DNA of 64,000 nt from Fallopia convolvulus (GCA_964016875.1 OZ024721.1:37180823-37244822); one strand, 5' to 3'; positions 12,493-23,870 are shown, counted from the stretch's first letter. Made by a program: numbers and translations. The notes: a model not told the origin generated them from the sequence alone.

Positions 12493-13204
12493 AGTTTTTC
12501 TTAAAGTTTAATTAAAAGACATGTTTTCTTATTTTAATCTTATTGTTTGCTCTTCAATCATGAGTGAGTAGTTTTCTTATTCTAGAGTTGGGGGTAAGAA
12601 CCCAACTTAGTTATGCATGGTTGATAGTATGAATGTATGAATTGATTGCCTTTGATCTTGTTTCTACTTGTTTGTACTTAAACTTTGATGAAAGTTGAAG
12701 TAATTTCATGTTCATGATTCGATCAAAAGAAAAGATTGTGAATTTGAATAGGAATAAAAGTTGGAAACGAAAGTTGAAAACTTTAGATCGTGATAAGTAG
12801 ATAAAAGTGAATTGATTTGAGAAAGTATGTTAATTTGCTTCTCTTATTCAACGAAAGTTGATTTCTTATGTGAAAAGGCATGATTTTTATTATTCATATG
12901 GCTTAATATGCATGGCTATGTTGTGGTAAACCCTAAACTCTAGATCTTTTCTCACGTTGTTTAAAAATCTCGTTCCTAGTTACCCTCGTTACCGACCCTT
13001 CAGGATCGGTACCGAGCTTTACAGTGCGTTCTCAGTCGTTTGTTCTTGTTTCGTTGTTGCTCCTGTTTTTTTTGTTTTTTGTGTTTTAGCCTAGTAATTA
13101 TTCATAGACTTCCTCTCCCGTTGATGAACCTGACTTCGCTAAACTAAGAGGGGTCTTGATCTTATAAATTTATATGTTCGATTAGACAGATCAAGTATCC
13201 TTTC
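12493..13204 (+). mobile_element. LTR fragment related to the Athila-like LTR at 42-49 kb
   Basis: The segment has the same series of landmarks as the LTRs at 42143 and 47708. These are a GAGTAGT word followed by the inverted pair GTTGGGGGTAAGAACCCAAC (about 12587-12606), several CGAAAGTTG words (about 12690-12860), a hairpin-like pair TACCGACC/GGATCGGTACCGAG (about 12990-13017), and an end block GGGGTCTTGAT near 13150. Its left part merges with the Stowaway MITE or is truncated there. No second LTR or flanking duplication was found. Confidence 0.6.
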
Positions 13205-13402
13205 AACAACGGTTTGGAAGATCCTTCAAACATTCCATGTCTACTGGTTGTCTACTTTTGTTGTGCCTTTCATTTCTCTGCTTCCTCTACAACCTCCTCT
13301 TCCCAAAGTTCTTGGCATCCAGGCCACTGATTCCGTTGAGCACAGGATTGGAGATAATTCCCATCAACTCCTCCAGCCTTTTATCTATGTCGTCCACTCC
13401 TT

Positions 13403-15491
13403 TTACAAAGATGTTGTATGTTTCCTCATTATGCAGTGCGGAGATACCAGGTACTGGTTCTTGTCACTAAGCTCATGGAACCTCTTTACCCGTGGAGCTT
13501 CCCCGGGATCATAATAATTAACTTTGATGCTCTCGTAGTCTCTGACGATGTTTTTCCTCCAACGATTCAACACATACTTCTCGGGAATAGAAGGAATCTC
13601 TTCCATGTCAATCACTCTAATTATATGCCTACACAGATGCATGTGAATTCAAATAGATTACAATAACATTTGAATTTCAGAGAACCTTTATCGATAGTGG
13701 TCCAAAAGAATTTCTTCTTCGTCCGCCAAACAGGTTTTACTATTTTTTCGTCAACTTTGTATGTTGTTTTCTCTCCATGGACGCTCGACTGCGTTGCATT
13801 TGTGTGTAAGAGGCCCTCTACCTGTAATTCAAATATGTAACACCGTAAGAATATAAAGTAACGTATCCCCCATGCAGCATTTACAGCAGCTACCAGCATA
13901 TAAAGTGTATAGTACGTTTGTGTTTTTACCTCTTTCTTCACTTCTTTGAATTTTGTGTTCCTGTAGGCCTTATGGAAAACCTCTTCCACCAATATGGTTG
14001 AATTGCAATTATAAGGCTTGTTCATAGATTGGGCATTTAAAATCTTTTCCTCTTCAACTCGGCCTGCGAGCTAGAAATGGTATTGATCGACCAATAGTTT
14101 CAATCCAGTGTTCCCATTCAAGTATCCATTGACAAAGAAATTTAGGCCTTTACTCCTCTGTGTAGACGACATACCGACCCAAAAGGAACTCCTCCTATGC
14201 CCCGGAGCCCACCTTTCCCGTTCCTTGTAGGCGTCTTGTATCTAGGAATATTGATACAAGCCAAATTCTTCCACAATTTCCTTCCATGCTTCCTCAAACT
14301 CGGAAAGGTTCATTGAATCGTGCACAACAACATTCAAACATTCTTATATTTGTTTCCAACAATCATGCTTCCCTAAATTCCTTGATACATTTTGTAATAT
14401 ATGAAAGAGGCAAATTTTGTGCTTAGTACTTGGGAAGACCATTTGAACGACCTTAGCAATGGCTTTGCAATGATTGGTCAAGATCGCAACATGGGCCTTT
14501 TTCATACACTTCAGCCAACACCTGAATAACCAAGCGAATGTGTCGGCAACTTCGTAACGCATTAATCCACCTGCAAGCACCACAGACGACCCATGGTGAT
14601 TCACACCAATAAATGAGGCAAACGACATACCATACCTGTTTGTCGTGTGAGTCATATCAAATGTCACAACATCACCAAAATCCTTAGCCATACCCCGACA
14701 TCTTGCATCTACCCAAAAAAACATTAAGTAAGGCCCCATGCAATCTCTCTTGATCTCACTGAAGAAGTCTAGGTTATCAGCTACCACCGATTCAAATTAT
14801 TCCTCCAAAGCCGACGCATCGTCGTTCTGTCTTGAACTTCGACGCTCTGTGTTTAACACAATCCTCATATCTGTTTTACTGTAAGGTAAGTTCTCATGCC
14901 CTCCGCTTTCAACAACCAGCAAATTAAAATTCTTCGTCACTGGAACACCGACTCTATCATTCATCATGATCCTCATCTTGTGGTGCTCTGGCATGTACTT
15001 GTAGTTAATCATCAAACGAATATTACTTGATTAAGCGGGTGGTTATGTTCCAATTTCAAACTCTTGATTGCAAACCTATCCTCCACGTACCTCGCATGAA
15101 TAAATAATGGGCAGTCAGTTGCTTGGCTTTTTTTATTCGTTGTTGCTTTCCCCGCCTTCACACACCCTAATCGAACTTTCTCCATCATGTGGTATTCCAC
15201 ATCCTCTTGACCCTTTTTATTCCTGTATCTTCCTTGGTACTCCAGGAACATCTTGGAGTTACGAGTATGCCACTGAAAACCAGTCTGATATGCGTATTTA
15301 TGACACCATTTTGCAAAGTCTTCTGCATTGTCAAAGCACATCCCTATTCTGGGATCTGGCAAAAGACCATCGGAGGGGGCACTTGTGTCGCTGACCTCTT
15401 CGTTGACAACATTTTCCTCATTCAAATCAAAATCTTCGTTTAGGACATATTCCTCATTCAAATCTAAACCTTCGTTTAGGTCCAAGTCCAT
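13403..15491 (-). pseudogene. FAR1-type MULE transposase, decayed
   Basis: The minus strand opens with a low-complexity acidic repeat (DLNEGLDLNEEYVLNEDFDL). A FAR1 DNA-binding (WRKY-GCM1 type) domain follows, ending LKLEHNHPL. The MULE catalytic core (14787-14344) has FDMTHTTNRYG with the first aspartate and HKICLFHILQN. The second catalytic position reads ILTNHCKAI, with asparagine where the family has aspartate. Downstream are HRRSSFWVGMSSTQRSKG and a SWIM-like zinc segment at 13780-13560 (CYCNLFEFTG, CRHIIRVI, IPEKYVLNRW). In-frame stops lie near 14797, 14345, 14239 and 14069, and there are frame changes near 13640. It would have been a mobile-element transposase, or a FAR1-related factor derived from one. 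Confidence 0.8.
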
Positions 15492-15567
15492 TGAAGCGAA
15501 ATCTACGAAGGATTTGAAACCAATAAATCTATGATCACATTTTCCAATAAACTACATGCACCATATC

Positions 15568-15757
15568 AAATGATCTGAATGCACAGTCCAAATAACGAAT
15601 AGCACATTGTCGCGAAAATGCACTCCAACAAATGATCTGCATGCAAACTGTCCAAATAACATATTGCACACTGTCGCAAAAATGCACTCCACCAAAAAAT
15701 GCGGACATGCACACTGTCCAAATAACGAATTGCACACTATCTCGAAATGCACTCGTA
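15568..15757. repeat. Minisatellite, about 63-bp unit, three copies
   Basis: Three consecutive units of about 63 bp share the words GTCCAAATAACGAAT, GCACACTGTCGC and AAAATGCACTCC. A further partial copy appears at about 15958-15993. The array lies just upstream of the decayed MULE transposase (transcribed leftward), so it may be subterminal DNA of that element. Confidence 0.8.
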
Positions 15758-15799
15758 CCGAAATCAAGAAATGCACAATGTCAATTTTGAATAAGAACT

Positions 15800-16850
15800 A
15801 CAATTCCTTCTTTTTGTGTGTTTGAAAGCTTTTGTTTTCTTTGTGTTGAGATCATCGACAACAAACACATAATGAAGTCATAATGACAGGATGTGAGTTT
15901 CAGTATGATAGGATATATAATGTAGCATATCTAGACATCCTCCAACAACATAATGGGATGCACACTGTCGCAAATAACGAATTGCACACTATCAGTTTGT
16001 TAAATAAACAACTTTAAATTCAGCAACCAAACAATCGATTCTAGGTCAATTTCAATAACACCTTCAAATTCAGGAACCAAACAATCGATTACATGTCAAT
16101 TTCAATTCCGATAACAAGATTCCTAAACTCCTTCAATTCGATTTCATGCATTACATGGGCAAAATATTACGCAATGCACCTTTTTCGTTACCGCCCAATC
16201 GCCGCAGGTAAAGGTATTCCCCGCGTCAGCCACCGGATTACTCGCTCAGAGAAGGAACATACATCGGTCGGAAATTATTTTGCCACCGGAGAAGGAGTAA
16301 TTTATGGTCGAAACTCGGAACCGATCCTGTAATCCGGTAAAAAAGTAAAAATCCTATGAACAGTTTTCCCGCTTTTTTTATATTCTCCCTCACAATGAAT
16401 AGATTCCCGCCTCCTTCCGCCTATCTCACTCTTCTTTTCTTTCCTTTTATTTTTCTTTTTTTTTAAAAAATAAATTAGGTATAAAGTGATTATTTACACG
16501 TATCACCACCATGTAGACTTTCAACCCCGGTATAAGATATTCTCCAGGGGTAAGTCTACGTTTTTCCGGTGTAAGACTACATTTTTCCATGTCTATGTGT
16601 GGTCGTTGATAAACGGCCATAAATTGCATTGCATTGAAACCTCAACCCGCTTGGGGTCGCGGATTATCTTTTTATTGTCTTCGGGCCGGGCGCGCAGTTT
16701 CTGAAATCCAGTATGGACTTACTGTATTGGCTTAAAGAATTACAGCTGTACGCCTGGCCCCACCGGCACCAAATGCTAACGTGACATGCAAAGTGGACGG
16801 AAGTCTCCTACAGTAATGGCTAGTGGCACTCGCTCCCACCTTCGTCCAAC
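15800..16850. other. Intergenic, cystatin upstream region
   Basis: No gene was recognised. Bases 16020-16110 contain a short tandem similarity (CAGCAACCAAACAATCGATT and CAGGAACCAAACAATCGATT). Bases 16190-16340 are less AT-rich and hold a short open frame without recognisable domains. This may be the other flank of the MULE whose transposase lies at 13.4-15.5 kb. Confidence 0.35.
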
Positions 16851-16855
16851 ATCTA

Positions 16856-16861
16856 CACGTG
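16856..16861 (+). promoter_or_regulatory. G-box (CACGTG) upstream of cystatin
   Basis: CACGTG lies in the context ACACGTGTC, about 90 bp upstream of the TATA box of the cystatin gene. This is the core bound by plant bZIP and bHLH factors and resembles an ABA-response element. Whether it acts is inference. Confidence 0.5.
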
Positions 16862-16946
16862 TCTAGTGGCACAAATCGGTAAATTACTCGAACTTCACGC
16901 CCTTATTAGTAATACTGACCCATTCTCCGCCCCTCTGTTCTCCGCG

Positions 16947-16956
16947 TATATAAATA
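16947..16956 (+). promoter_or_regulatory. TATA box of cystatin gene
   Basis: TATATAAATA lies 63 bp before the chosen ATG, leaving a leader of about 30-40 bases. It argues for the downstream ATG at 17019 over the in-frame ATG at 16866, which lies upstream of the TATA box. Confidence 0.7.
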
Positions 16957-17018
16957 CCTCCGTCTCCCCTCTGCATTTCTCAACTACCAATCAAAACCTC
17001 CGTCTCCCTCTCCCTCCC

Positions 17019-17387
17019 ATGGCGTCCTCCAAACGCGCCCTCTTCCTTTTCTCGCTCCTAGTCCTCGTCGGCGTAATCTCCTCCTTCGGCGGAGCTTCCA
17101 AGCAGCAGCCGGGCCTCGGCTCTTACCATCCGATTAAGGATCTCAAAGATCCGTATGTGGTGAAAATCGCCAAATTTGCGGTGAGCCAGCACAACAAGAA
17201 CGCCTCCGACGATCTGGTCTTCGTCAAGGTGTTGGCCGGCCAGGAACAGGTCGTCTCCGGCACCAACTACGAGCTCACTATCGTCGCTAGACATGGCAAT
17301 AATGGCGCCGCCGGCCACTACCAGGCGTTGGTCTACGATAAGCCGTGGATGAAGATCCGAAGCCTCACCACGTTCGAGAAAGCGTAG
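17019..17387 (+). CDS. Phytocystatin (cysteine proteinase inhibitor), secreted
   Basis: The product is 122 residues, encoded in one exon. The first 26 or so residues form a signal peptide (MASSKRALFLFSLLVLVGV), so the protein enters the secretory pathway. The plant cystatin signature helix reads VKIAKFAVSQHNK (family form LARFAV-x-x-HN). The inhibitory first loop is QVVSG, matching the QxVxG motif, and the second-loop tryptophan is in DKPWM near the C terminus. The N-terminal trunk has a glycine (PGLGSY). Such proteins plug the active site of papain-like cysteine proteases. The open frame extends upstream to 16866, but that start precedes the TATA box and would bury the signal peptide. It is GC-rich relative to its surroundings and appears intact. 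Confidence 0.95.
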   Translation: MASSKRALFLFSLLVLVGVISSFGGASKQQPGLGSYHPIKDLKDPYVVKIAKFAVSQHNKNASDDLVFVKVLAGQEQVVSGTNYELTIVARHGNNGAAGHYQALVYDKPWMKIRSLTTFEKA

Positions 17388-17510
17388 ATGAAGAAAATTC
17401 AGGGATTTAGGTTTTTACCGGATCGTGGATGCTTGATTGTAATCAAGTTTGATGATGGATTTGTTATCTGTGGGCTGATTGCAGCTATACATGGCTTTTG
17501 AAATTGACTA

Positions 17511-17516
17511 AATAAA
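17511..17516 (+). terminator. Polyadenylation signal of cystatin gene
   Basis: AATAAA, within AATAAATAAT, lies about 125 bp after the stop codon. It is a standard near-upstream element at a plausible distance for a plant 3' UTR. Confidence 0.55.
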
Positions 17517-17853
17517 TAATGTCCCAGTTTTGGTATGACATGAATGAATGGTTGAATCAGAGTGGCTGTTGTTTTCATTCATCTGGATGTTTCTGATTTC
17601 CATTTTTCTAATTCTGGCTTTTCGGTGCTTTCCTGGTTTATTTTTAGTCTTATTTTACTAACATAACATTCACCTAACATTCAAAAAAAAAACGTACCTA
17701 ACAAATTGGATCAGAATTCGACCAAAAAAACAAATTGGATCAGAAAGGATGAAGGACGAATTTGCTTTTCAGTTTACAATAAAATTTATATTGTATTCAG
17801 CTGCTCTTGTGTCTTGTGACATGAATTTATGTATTAGTAATCGTCTATAAGTT

Positions 17854-18610
17854 TGATTTTTTTTTTTTTATAAGGAAAGAGATTAGGGTGACCACTAACA
17901 GGCTAGTGATCGCTCTAAAGCATCCTGACGGATGAGGGTGAGAAACCCTGGGTCAATTGCGAGCAGGATGGAAGAGACGCGACGGAAGGATCTCGCGATG
18001 AAGTCCGCCACAGCATTGCAGTCTCGAACAACATGGGAGATACTCCAATTCTGAAACCGGGCCAACATGCAATGGATGTCCAAACGCAGAAGCTCAATTT
18101 CCCACGGGCAACGCCAGTCGCCAAATACGGCCTTGACCAGCTGCAAATTATCGCCTTCGATTTGAATCCGGGGAATGCCACGACGAATGGCCTCAAGAAG
18201 TCCCTGGCGCAAGGCGATGGTCTCGGATGTCAACACGGACTACCGACCTATCAGTCCTCCGTCGAAGAAAATGGGGCGACCCGCAGAGTCCCTAAGGATG
18301 AATCCGAACAAAGCCACGCCCTCTGCATTGACAGCACCTTCAAAATTCAATTTTATAAAGTCTTTTTTGGGTTTTACCCATTTGTTGGGACTCCGTGCTC
18401 CATTAGCCTTACTGCATGGAGTATGGGGGCTATGGGGAGCCAGATTATTAGCTAGTTTCCATTCTTTAACCTGATTTCGAGTAAATTCGTTGATGTTGTT
18501 GGCATTGTTCAAGTTTGTTTCATTGGTGTCATCGAACACCCGCTTATTTCTGGAGTACCATAGGCTCCACCATGTGATCGTGATGAGTTCTATTTCCTCT
18601 TTTGACGTTC
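17854..18610 (-). pseudogene. 5'-truncated LINE, RNase H end
   Basis: A T run (17858-17871) followed by ATAAGGAAAG marks the A-tailed 3' end of a minus-strand LINE. Reading leftward from about 18610, a zf-RVT/linker remnant (YSRNKRVFDDTNE) is followed by an RNase H domain in two frames: WVKPKKDFIKLNFEGAV (before 18240) and then ETIALRQGLLEA, IQIEGDNLQLV and VVRDCNAVADFIARS (18236-17895). The frame break near 18240 inactivates it. Upstream endonuclease and RT are absent, consistent with 5' truncation on insertion. No target duplication was identified. Confidence 0.8.
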
Positions 18611-18808
18611 AACAAACAAGTCTACCCATCTGGTATATGCTAACATAAATCTTAAATAATCAATCACCAATTGGTTAGGAGTATATTTTCTTAAGCGTAC
18701 GTATTGGGCTTCTTCCTATTACTGAATCAGGCCCAAAGATCTCATGGCTCAACAATAATGTCCGAAAACATCAAGTAAAATTATGAAAAGGGAAAATTTT
18801 ACTTAACC

Positions 18809-19243
18809 TGTTGAAGTAAAGAGTTTCCCACATCTGAAATTTGAAAGATAAAATGCCTACATATATACTCTTGGGTTACTCCTCCTATTGCCAATTGGTT
18901 TTAGGATGGAACCCCACGGACTTATGTGTTGGGCCTGACGCGCATAAGCGCATGAACCGACGTGTGTACCCCCACGTCATATTGGCCCGCCGGTCTGGGT
19001 CTGGACTCCTGTTGCAACTAGCATATTGTGGGGCCAGGCAGTTGCACTTGAGGGGGCGTGTGGAAGTAAAGAGCTTCCCACATCTGAAATTTGAAAGATA
19101 AAATGCCTACATATATACTCTTGGGTTACTCCTTCTATTGCCAATTGGTTTTAGGATGAAACCCACGGGCTTATGTGTTGGGCCTGACGCGCATAAGCGC
19201 ATGAACCGACGTGTGTACCCCCCACGTCATATTGGCCCGCCGG
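18809..19243 (+). mobile_element. Miniature LTR element (TRIM-like or deleted copia)
   Basis: Two direct copies of about 185 bp (18809-18993 and 19059-19243) start TGTTGAAGTAAAGAG and TGTGGAAGTAAAGAG. They are about 95 percent alike by eye. The 65 bp between them ends GAGGGGGCG directly before the second copy, which looks like a polypurine tract. That makes the copies LTRs of one very short element. The right LTR stops abruptly where the Pack-MULE begins, so its true end is uncertain. No tRNA primer site is obvious. Confidence 0.6.
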
Positions 19244-20244
19244 AATCTAACATAACCACCCGTTATTTTACTATTGTTGCATTTAACTACCCCTTTTTTT
19301 TCTACACTTAACCACCCGTTATTTGTGATAGTGGTGCATTTAACCACCCAATTGACAGATCTCGTTAAATTTCTCTGTTAACCAAAGTAAATGACAAATT
19401 TATCCTTGTTTTAAAATTTTCTTAAGAAAAGTTTGGGCAAATGGTATTAAATTATAAAGAAAACAAATCTACCGAATTCTCTTCAATCAACAACAAATTA
19501 ATCTCTTAAATCAGCAACAAATTAATTCACCATTAGATGACCTTGGGTGAGTGGTGGCAGTACAAATCTCTTGAATCAACACACACCCTTAACAATGGCT
19601 CCTTCCAACATCTCTCTCCTCGGCCTTCCAGAAATCCACCGCAAAACCCCCAAATCCACCGCACCACGGCCACAAGCAACACCATCCGACCCCTTCATGG
19701 ACGCCATGGTCGATCACTTCAACGACGTCGTCTCCGTTCCTACCATGGGCTACACGAAGAACCACTCCGCCATCTACCTCTCCACCGGCAACCCCTGCCT
19801 CGACTTCTTCTTCCACGTCATCCTTGGCACACCGCCGCAATACCTAAAATCTCACCTCCAGGAGGCTTGGTCACACCACGCATTGACCGCTCGCAAACTC
19901 ATTTGCAATCTCAGAGGTGTTCGCGGCACCGGGAAATCCAACAAGGAAGGGTTCTACACGGCGGCACTCTGGCTTCATAGCCACCATTCGAAAACCCTAG
20001 CAGCGAATGTTTCTTCTCTCTTTCGTCAATAGACAAAAGCCTTCTAATTTTTTTTAAAAGAAGAATTTAAAATTAGGGTAAATCTGTCATTTATCCGGAT
20101 TAACATAAAAGTTTAACGACATATGTCAATTGGGTGGTTAAATGCACCACTATTACAAATAACGGGTAGTTACATATAGAAAAAAATAAGGAGTGGTTAA
20201 ATGCAAAAATAGTAAAATAACGGGTGGTTAAGCGCAATTTTCCC
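19244..20244 (+). mobile_element. Pack-MULE carrying a DUF2828 gene fragment
   Basis: Long terminal inverted repeats of roughly 165 bp frame this 1-kb unit. The left arm (19244-19410) contains AACCACCCGTTATTTTACTA, and TTTAACCACCCAATTGACA further in. The right arm (20080-20244) carries the same words inverted and ends in AAGCGCAATTTTCCC. Between them is a GC-rich block of about 490 bp that looks like the start of a normal gene. That architecture fits a Pack-MULE, a Mutator-like element that has captured host exon sequence. I found no convincing 9-bp target duplication. The outermost left bases are diverged from the right arm. Confidence 0.75.
19595..20032 (+). CDS. Captured DUF2828 protein fragment
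   Basis: The 145-residue frame from ATG 19595 matches the N-terminal part of plant DUF2828 proteins as I know the family. Recognisable blocks are DPFMDAMVDHFNDV, LSTGNPCLDFFFHV, and ICNLRGVRGTGKSNKEGFYT followed by AALWLHSHH. Family members are several hundred residues long; this one stops soon after KTLAANVSSLF, near the internal end of the right inverted repeat. The function of DUF2828 is not known to me. The frame is intact and GC-rich against AT-rich arms, consistent with capture by the MULE. An in-frame upstream ATG at 19547 lies near the left arm and is a less likely start. Confidence 0.75.
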   Translation: MAPSNISLLGLPEIHRKTPKSTAPRPQATPSDPFMDAMVDHFNDVVSVPTMGYTKNHSAIYLSTGNPCLDFFFHVILGTPPQYLKSHLQEAWSHHALTARKLICNLRGVRGTGKSNKEGFYTAALWLHSHHSKTLAANVSSLFRQ

Positions 20245-20611
20245 TTATGAAAATGCATGCAACCTTAATAGCATAATGCATGACTTCAACTGATTATAGT
20301 GTTGTTAAGGGGTTTGAAATATGAATGACTCAGATCGATAGAAGTAATTAATATGGTTAACATCTAAGTTACAAAGAATGCAACTTGAAAACTAATAGCA
20401 ATCCTCCAATTTTAAAGGAACGAGTTAATGTTTTTAATTATTTGTGTTTTGACTTGGTTATTGATATACGTAGTTGATGAGATCCAACGGCAAGAGTATA
20501 CGTAGTTGTGCGGCAATAGCACCCGATCCCTTCTTTCCATTTCCCACTCTCCCAGCTGTAAGTAATAGGAGTGGGGACATTCAGATATTTTTAAAAAGAA
20601 AAATTATTTCA
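20245..20611. other. Spacer, nothing recognised
   Basis: This AT-rich spacer lies between the Pack-MULE and the target sequence of the hAT element. No coding or repeat signal was seen. Confidence 0.4.
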
Positions 20612-20677
20612 AGGCCTCTAGAGCTAACCAAGTGTTTCGTCCCTCATACCCTCACTCCCTCCTATACCACGTGTAAT
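20612..20677 (+). repeat. Left half of a sequence split by the hAT element
   Basis: Bases 20612-20677 (core ACCAAGTGTTTCGTCCCTC) match 30475-30540. There they continue directly into sequence that is otherwise found at 29790-29894, on the far side of the hAT element. The 30.5-kb copy therefore behaves like an unoccupied target site. Confidence 0.75.
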
Positions 20678-20689
20678 TAGGGTTGTCAA

Positions 20690-21050
20690 AACTTGAACCG
20701 ATCTGAAAGACCCACCAGACCCAACTGACACCGAACCCGAACCGATATCCGAAAAAATTAAAAAAGTGTATACTCGAGATTTTATGGCCCGAACCGATTT
20801 GGCCCGAATCCGAAAAAAGCCCGAACCCGAGATTAATCCGAAACCGATTATATCCGAATGGACTAGCCTGATACAACCCGATGTCCGATGCTACCCGATT
20901 CGAAAGCATCTGATATCCAAAGTTTCCCGACCCGAAATCATCCGAAAAATCAAAGTCACCCGACCCGAAATCATCCGAAAAACCGAAGCCACCCGACCCG
21001 AAATCATCCGAATAATCGAAGGTGCTGACCCGATATTACCCGAACATTTC
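20690..21050. repeat. Left subterminal ACCCGA/CCGAAA repeats with a 33-bp tandem
   Basis: Degenerate ACCCGA, GAACCCGA and ATCCGAAA words fill the region. At about 20925-21025 there are three copies of a roughly 33-bp unit built on CCCGACCCGAAATCATCCGA. Subterminal repeats of hAT elements are transposase-binding sites in the well-studied members. The assignment here is by analogy. Confidence 0.7.
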
Positions 21051-21646
21051 ATAATTTTTTGGCCATGCCCATGTGAATGGATTGAATAATCATATGAATG
21101 GTATCAATATTTATCATGCTATTTTTTGTTTCTTACACCTTGTCAAGAGTTACACTTCTTTATAATAACTATTGATCTATTATTTAATTATTTTGCTTCC
21201 TCCTTGAAACCTGCAGAATTTTACTAAACCCCTTTTCCAATTCTAGCATTGACCCTTAAATATACAATGCATGAGCAAAATGCCACCAAAATAATTCATT
21301 ATAAATAAAGTTGTTAGAAGTTGCATATCTAAGTTAAGAAGCTACACAACAAAAAATCTGCCAACTTTAATATATACAAATGCAGGAAAAGTATCATAAT
21401 TAAATAGAGTAACTAGTACAAAAAGTAATAACAAGTTCACTACAACTTGAAGAGTTTTAGTTCATATTTGAGCTAGTAGTTCTTGATGTACTGATTTTCC
21501 TTCACCTATTCATTTAAAGTCTTCTTCTACTTCCCATTTCTTTTTGCATTTGTACTTGTACTACTCCGCTTCGCCTTCACTACCAAGCAAACAAAAGGAC
21601 CAATATATGAAAATTAAATGTTCAAATGAGAATGCTATTACAAAAT

Positions 21647-23870
21647 TTATGTTTCAAAGACATGTTGAATTTCTTTACCATGAAAATCATATAATGGAAC
21701 CTTCAAGCAAATTTCTTCTTCGGTGAAATCTAATCAAAGAACATGTAAGATTAGATAAGAATAACATAAAATTGAGTAATAAGAACAGAAAAATCAGCAC
21801 ACTTCGTAACAAGTATTTACCATCATATCCCGATAACCAATTGTTGGTAGTCACTAATACATCAACATTTTGATCTGTAAGGGAGCTTCGATATTTGTTC
21901 AAAATCCTTCCTCCCATGCTAAATGTGGACTCTGAAGCAACTAAAGTAATCGGAATAGCCAAAATGTCCCTCACCATAGAAGAAAGTACATGAAAAGATG
22001 TGGAGTTCTTTTTCCAATAACCAAGGACACAAAAATCTTTCGTTGATGGCTTACGTGACTCATCCAAGTATTTGTCCAGCTTAGTTTTTGAACAATCACA
22101 TGGTTCATATAATTCAAATTCCTATATAAAAACAAAAGTTAGCATATATATAAATAATAAAAGAAAAATATATGAGATGAACATATAAAATTATATACCT
22201 CAAGCCCCGCACAATGGGATTGTGTTTCAATTTGACTTATCAACTTTTCAACACCAACAGGTTTACTTATCCTAGTTGCACGTTGATACTCTTTATAAAG
22301 TTCATTCAATTGAATATACACTTGTTTAGCCATCTTTTCCCCTTCCTCCTCTCCGTGTTTTTTCTTTAAAGCAAATTTCACAAAACCCAATTTATATCTT
22401 GGATAAAAAATAACAGCAAACGCAAGAACCATAACATACTCATCCCAATACTTATCAAATTTCTCCATCATCTCAGCTGCTGCAATACTTATTTCAGATC
22501 CATCTGACTCATCAATATCATCATCATCACATTCAAACAATCCATCTTCTATTGCCATCTTTAAACGAGACCGTATCAAAAACACTTGAGGAAAATACAA
22601 ATTTGCAGTAGGATACTCTCTTCCAGAAAACAGCTTAGTTATCTCATAAAAAGGCTCCAACAGTCCACAAATCTTTTCAATTTTCAGCCATTCATCATGA
22701 CCAAGATGGTACTTACTAGCAAGAGAATCAATCCCAACAAAATAACTATCCAAAACCTCTTTATATTTCAATGCTCTTTCAATCATGATATAAGTTGAGT
22801 TCCACCTAGTAGGCACATCTAACCACAAACCGCCAGAATAAGGATTCATATGTTTTTCACACACATCACGAAACTTTATTTTTCTTGCTTCAGAACCATC
22901 AATGTATTTTATGCCCTCCCTTAGCTTTGATATCGAACGATCAACCACCTTCAGACCATTCTTGACAATTAAATTCAATACATGTGCATCACAACGAACA
23001 TGAAAGTACATCCCCTTACTCGGTAGATCTTTTAGTGCCCCTGCTTTTAAGTTCACTATCATTCTATCCATGTTGCTTGCATTGTCAACGGTAAAAGAAA
23101 ATATCTTCTTATCAATTCCCCAATAAAAAATAACATTTTCCATTTCTCCAGCTAATTCATACCCACCATGAGGAGGAGCACAATGCCTAAAAGAAAGCAA
23201 TTTGCTATGCAACTCCCAATTACCATCAATATAATGTGCAATCACACACATATACCCTCTAGACGTACAAGCAGTCCATAAATCAGATGTAAGACAAATC
23301 CTACCAGGAAGCTCCTTTAGCACATGCATAATTTTATCTTTCAATTCAGCATGCATTTCCAAACAATCTTTTTGAATGTTATTTCTTGTTATTGGTTCAA
23401 CCTTGTCATTCAAATAATTGAAAAGTTTTCTAATTGCCTCATGCTCAACCCAAGAAAAACTATAGCCATGTCGCATAAGAGCCTCAACAAGAAATCTACG
23501 AAACACTTTCTGGTCAATTTCTTTTCTAAAGGTTGAACCAATACTTAATTCCAATTTTTGAATCTCATAACAAGATTTTATATGTTTATGGAAATTAGAT
23601 GTTCCAAAATTTGAATTAGCATCATAACTTGTGTTGCAATACATACAAAACCCTCTCTTATCCGCGATGTCCTTGTCCTCCACAATGTCGAAGTATTTCC
23701 ATACTAGAGAAGGTCTACTTTGTGGCTTTCTCTTTACACCTTTTTTTATTCAGAGGAGGCTTTCCTTTTGCACCAAGTTGTGTTGAAGGAGCCTTTTTTG
23801 AAATCTCAACCACTTCGTCTTCTATATTAGGGGATGACCTTCTGTTATCAAGTGAATTCTCCATGTCCAT
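21647..23870 (-). CDS. hAT transposase (zinc-finger BED, RNase H-like, dimerisation)
   Basis: I read three exons: 23870-22199, 22121-21821 and 21729-21647, with GT-AG introns of 77 and 91 bp. A BED finger (SLVWKYFDIV, CMYCNTSYD, GTSNFHKHIKSC) is followed by the RNase H-like core with LTSDLWTAC and FSFTVDNASNMDRM, which carry catalytic aspartates. Next comes LDVPTRWNSTYIMIERAL. The C-terminal dimerisation region reads ITLVASESTFSMGGRILNK and RSSLTDQNVDVL. The last exon ends VFET and TAA at 21649-21647. The main exon is open for over 500 codons. The only lesion seen is at an A run near 23741, where the first 40 or so codons are out of frame with the BED finger; a different leader could avoid it. 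It would excise and reinsert the element. Confidence 0.88.

Noticed and set aside
16866..17018. Upstream in-frame ATG of the cystatin as the start
   Set aside because: It precedes the TATA box at 16947 and would place the signal peptide internally.
19537..19980. Alternative 147-codon frame over the Pack-MULE insert
   Set aside because: It is out of frame with the recognised DUF2828 blocks.
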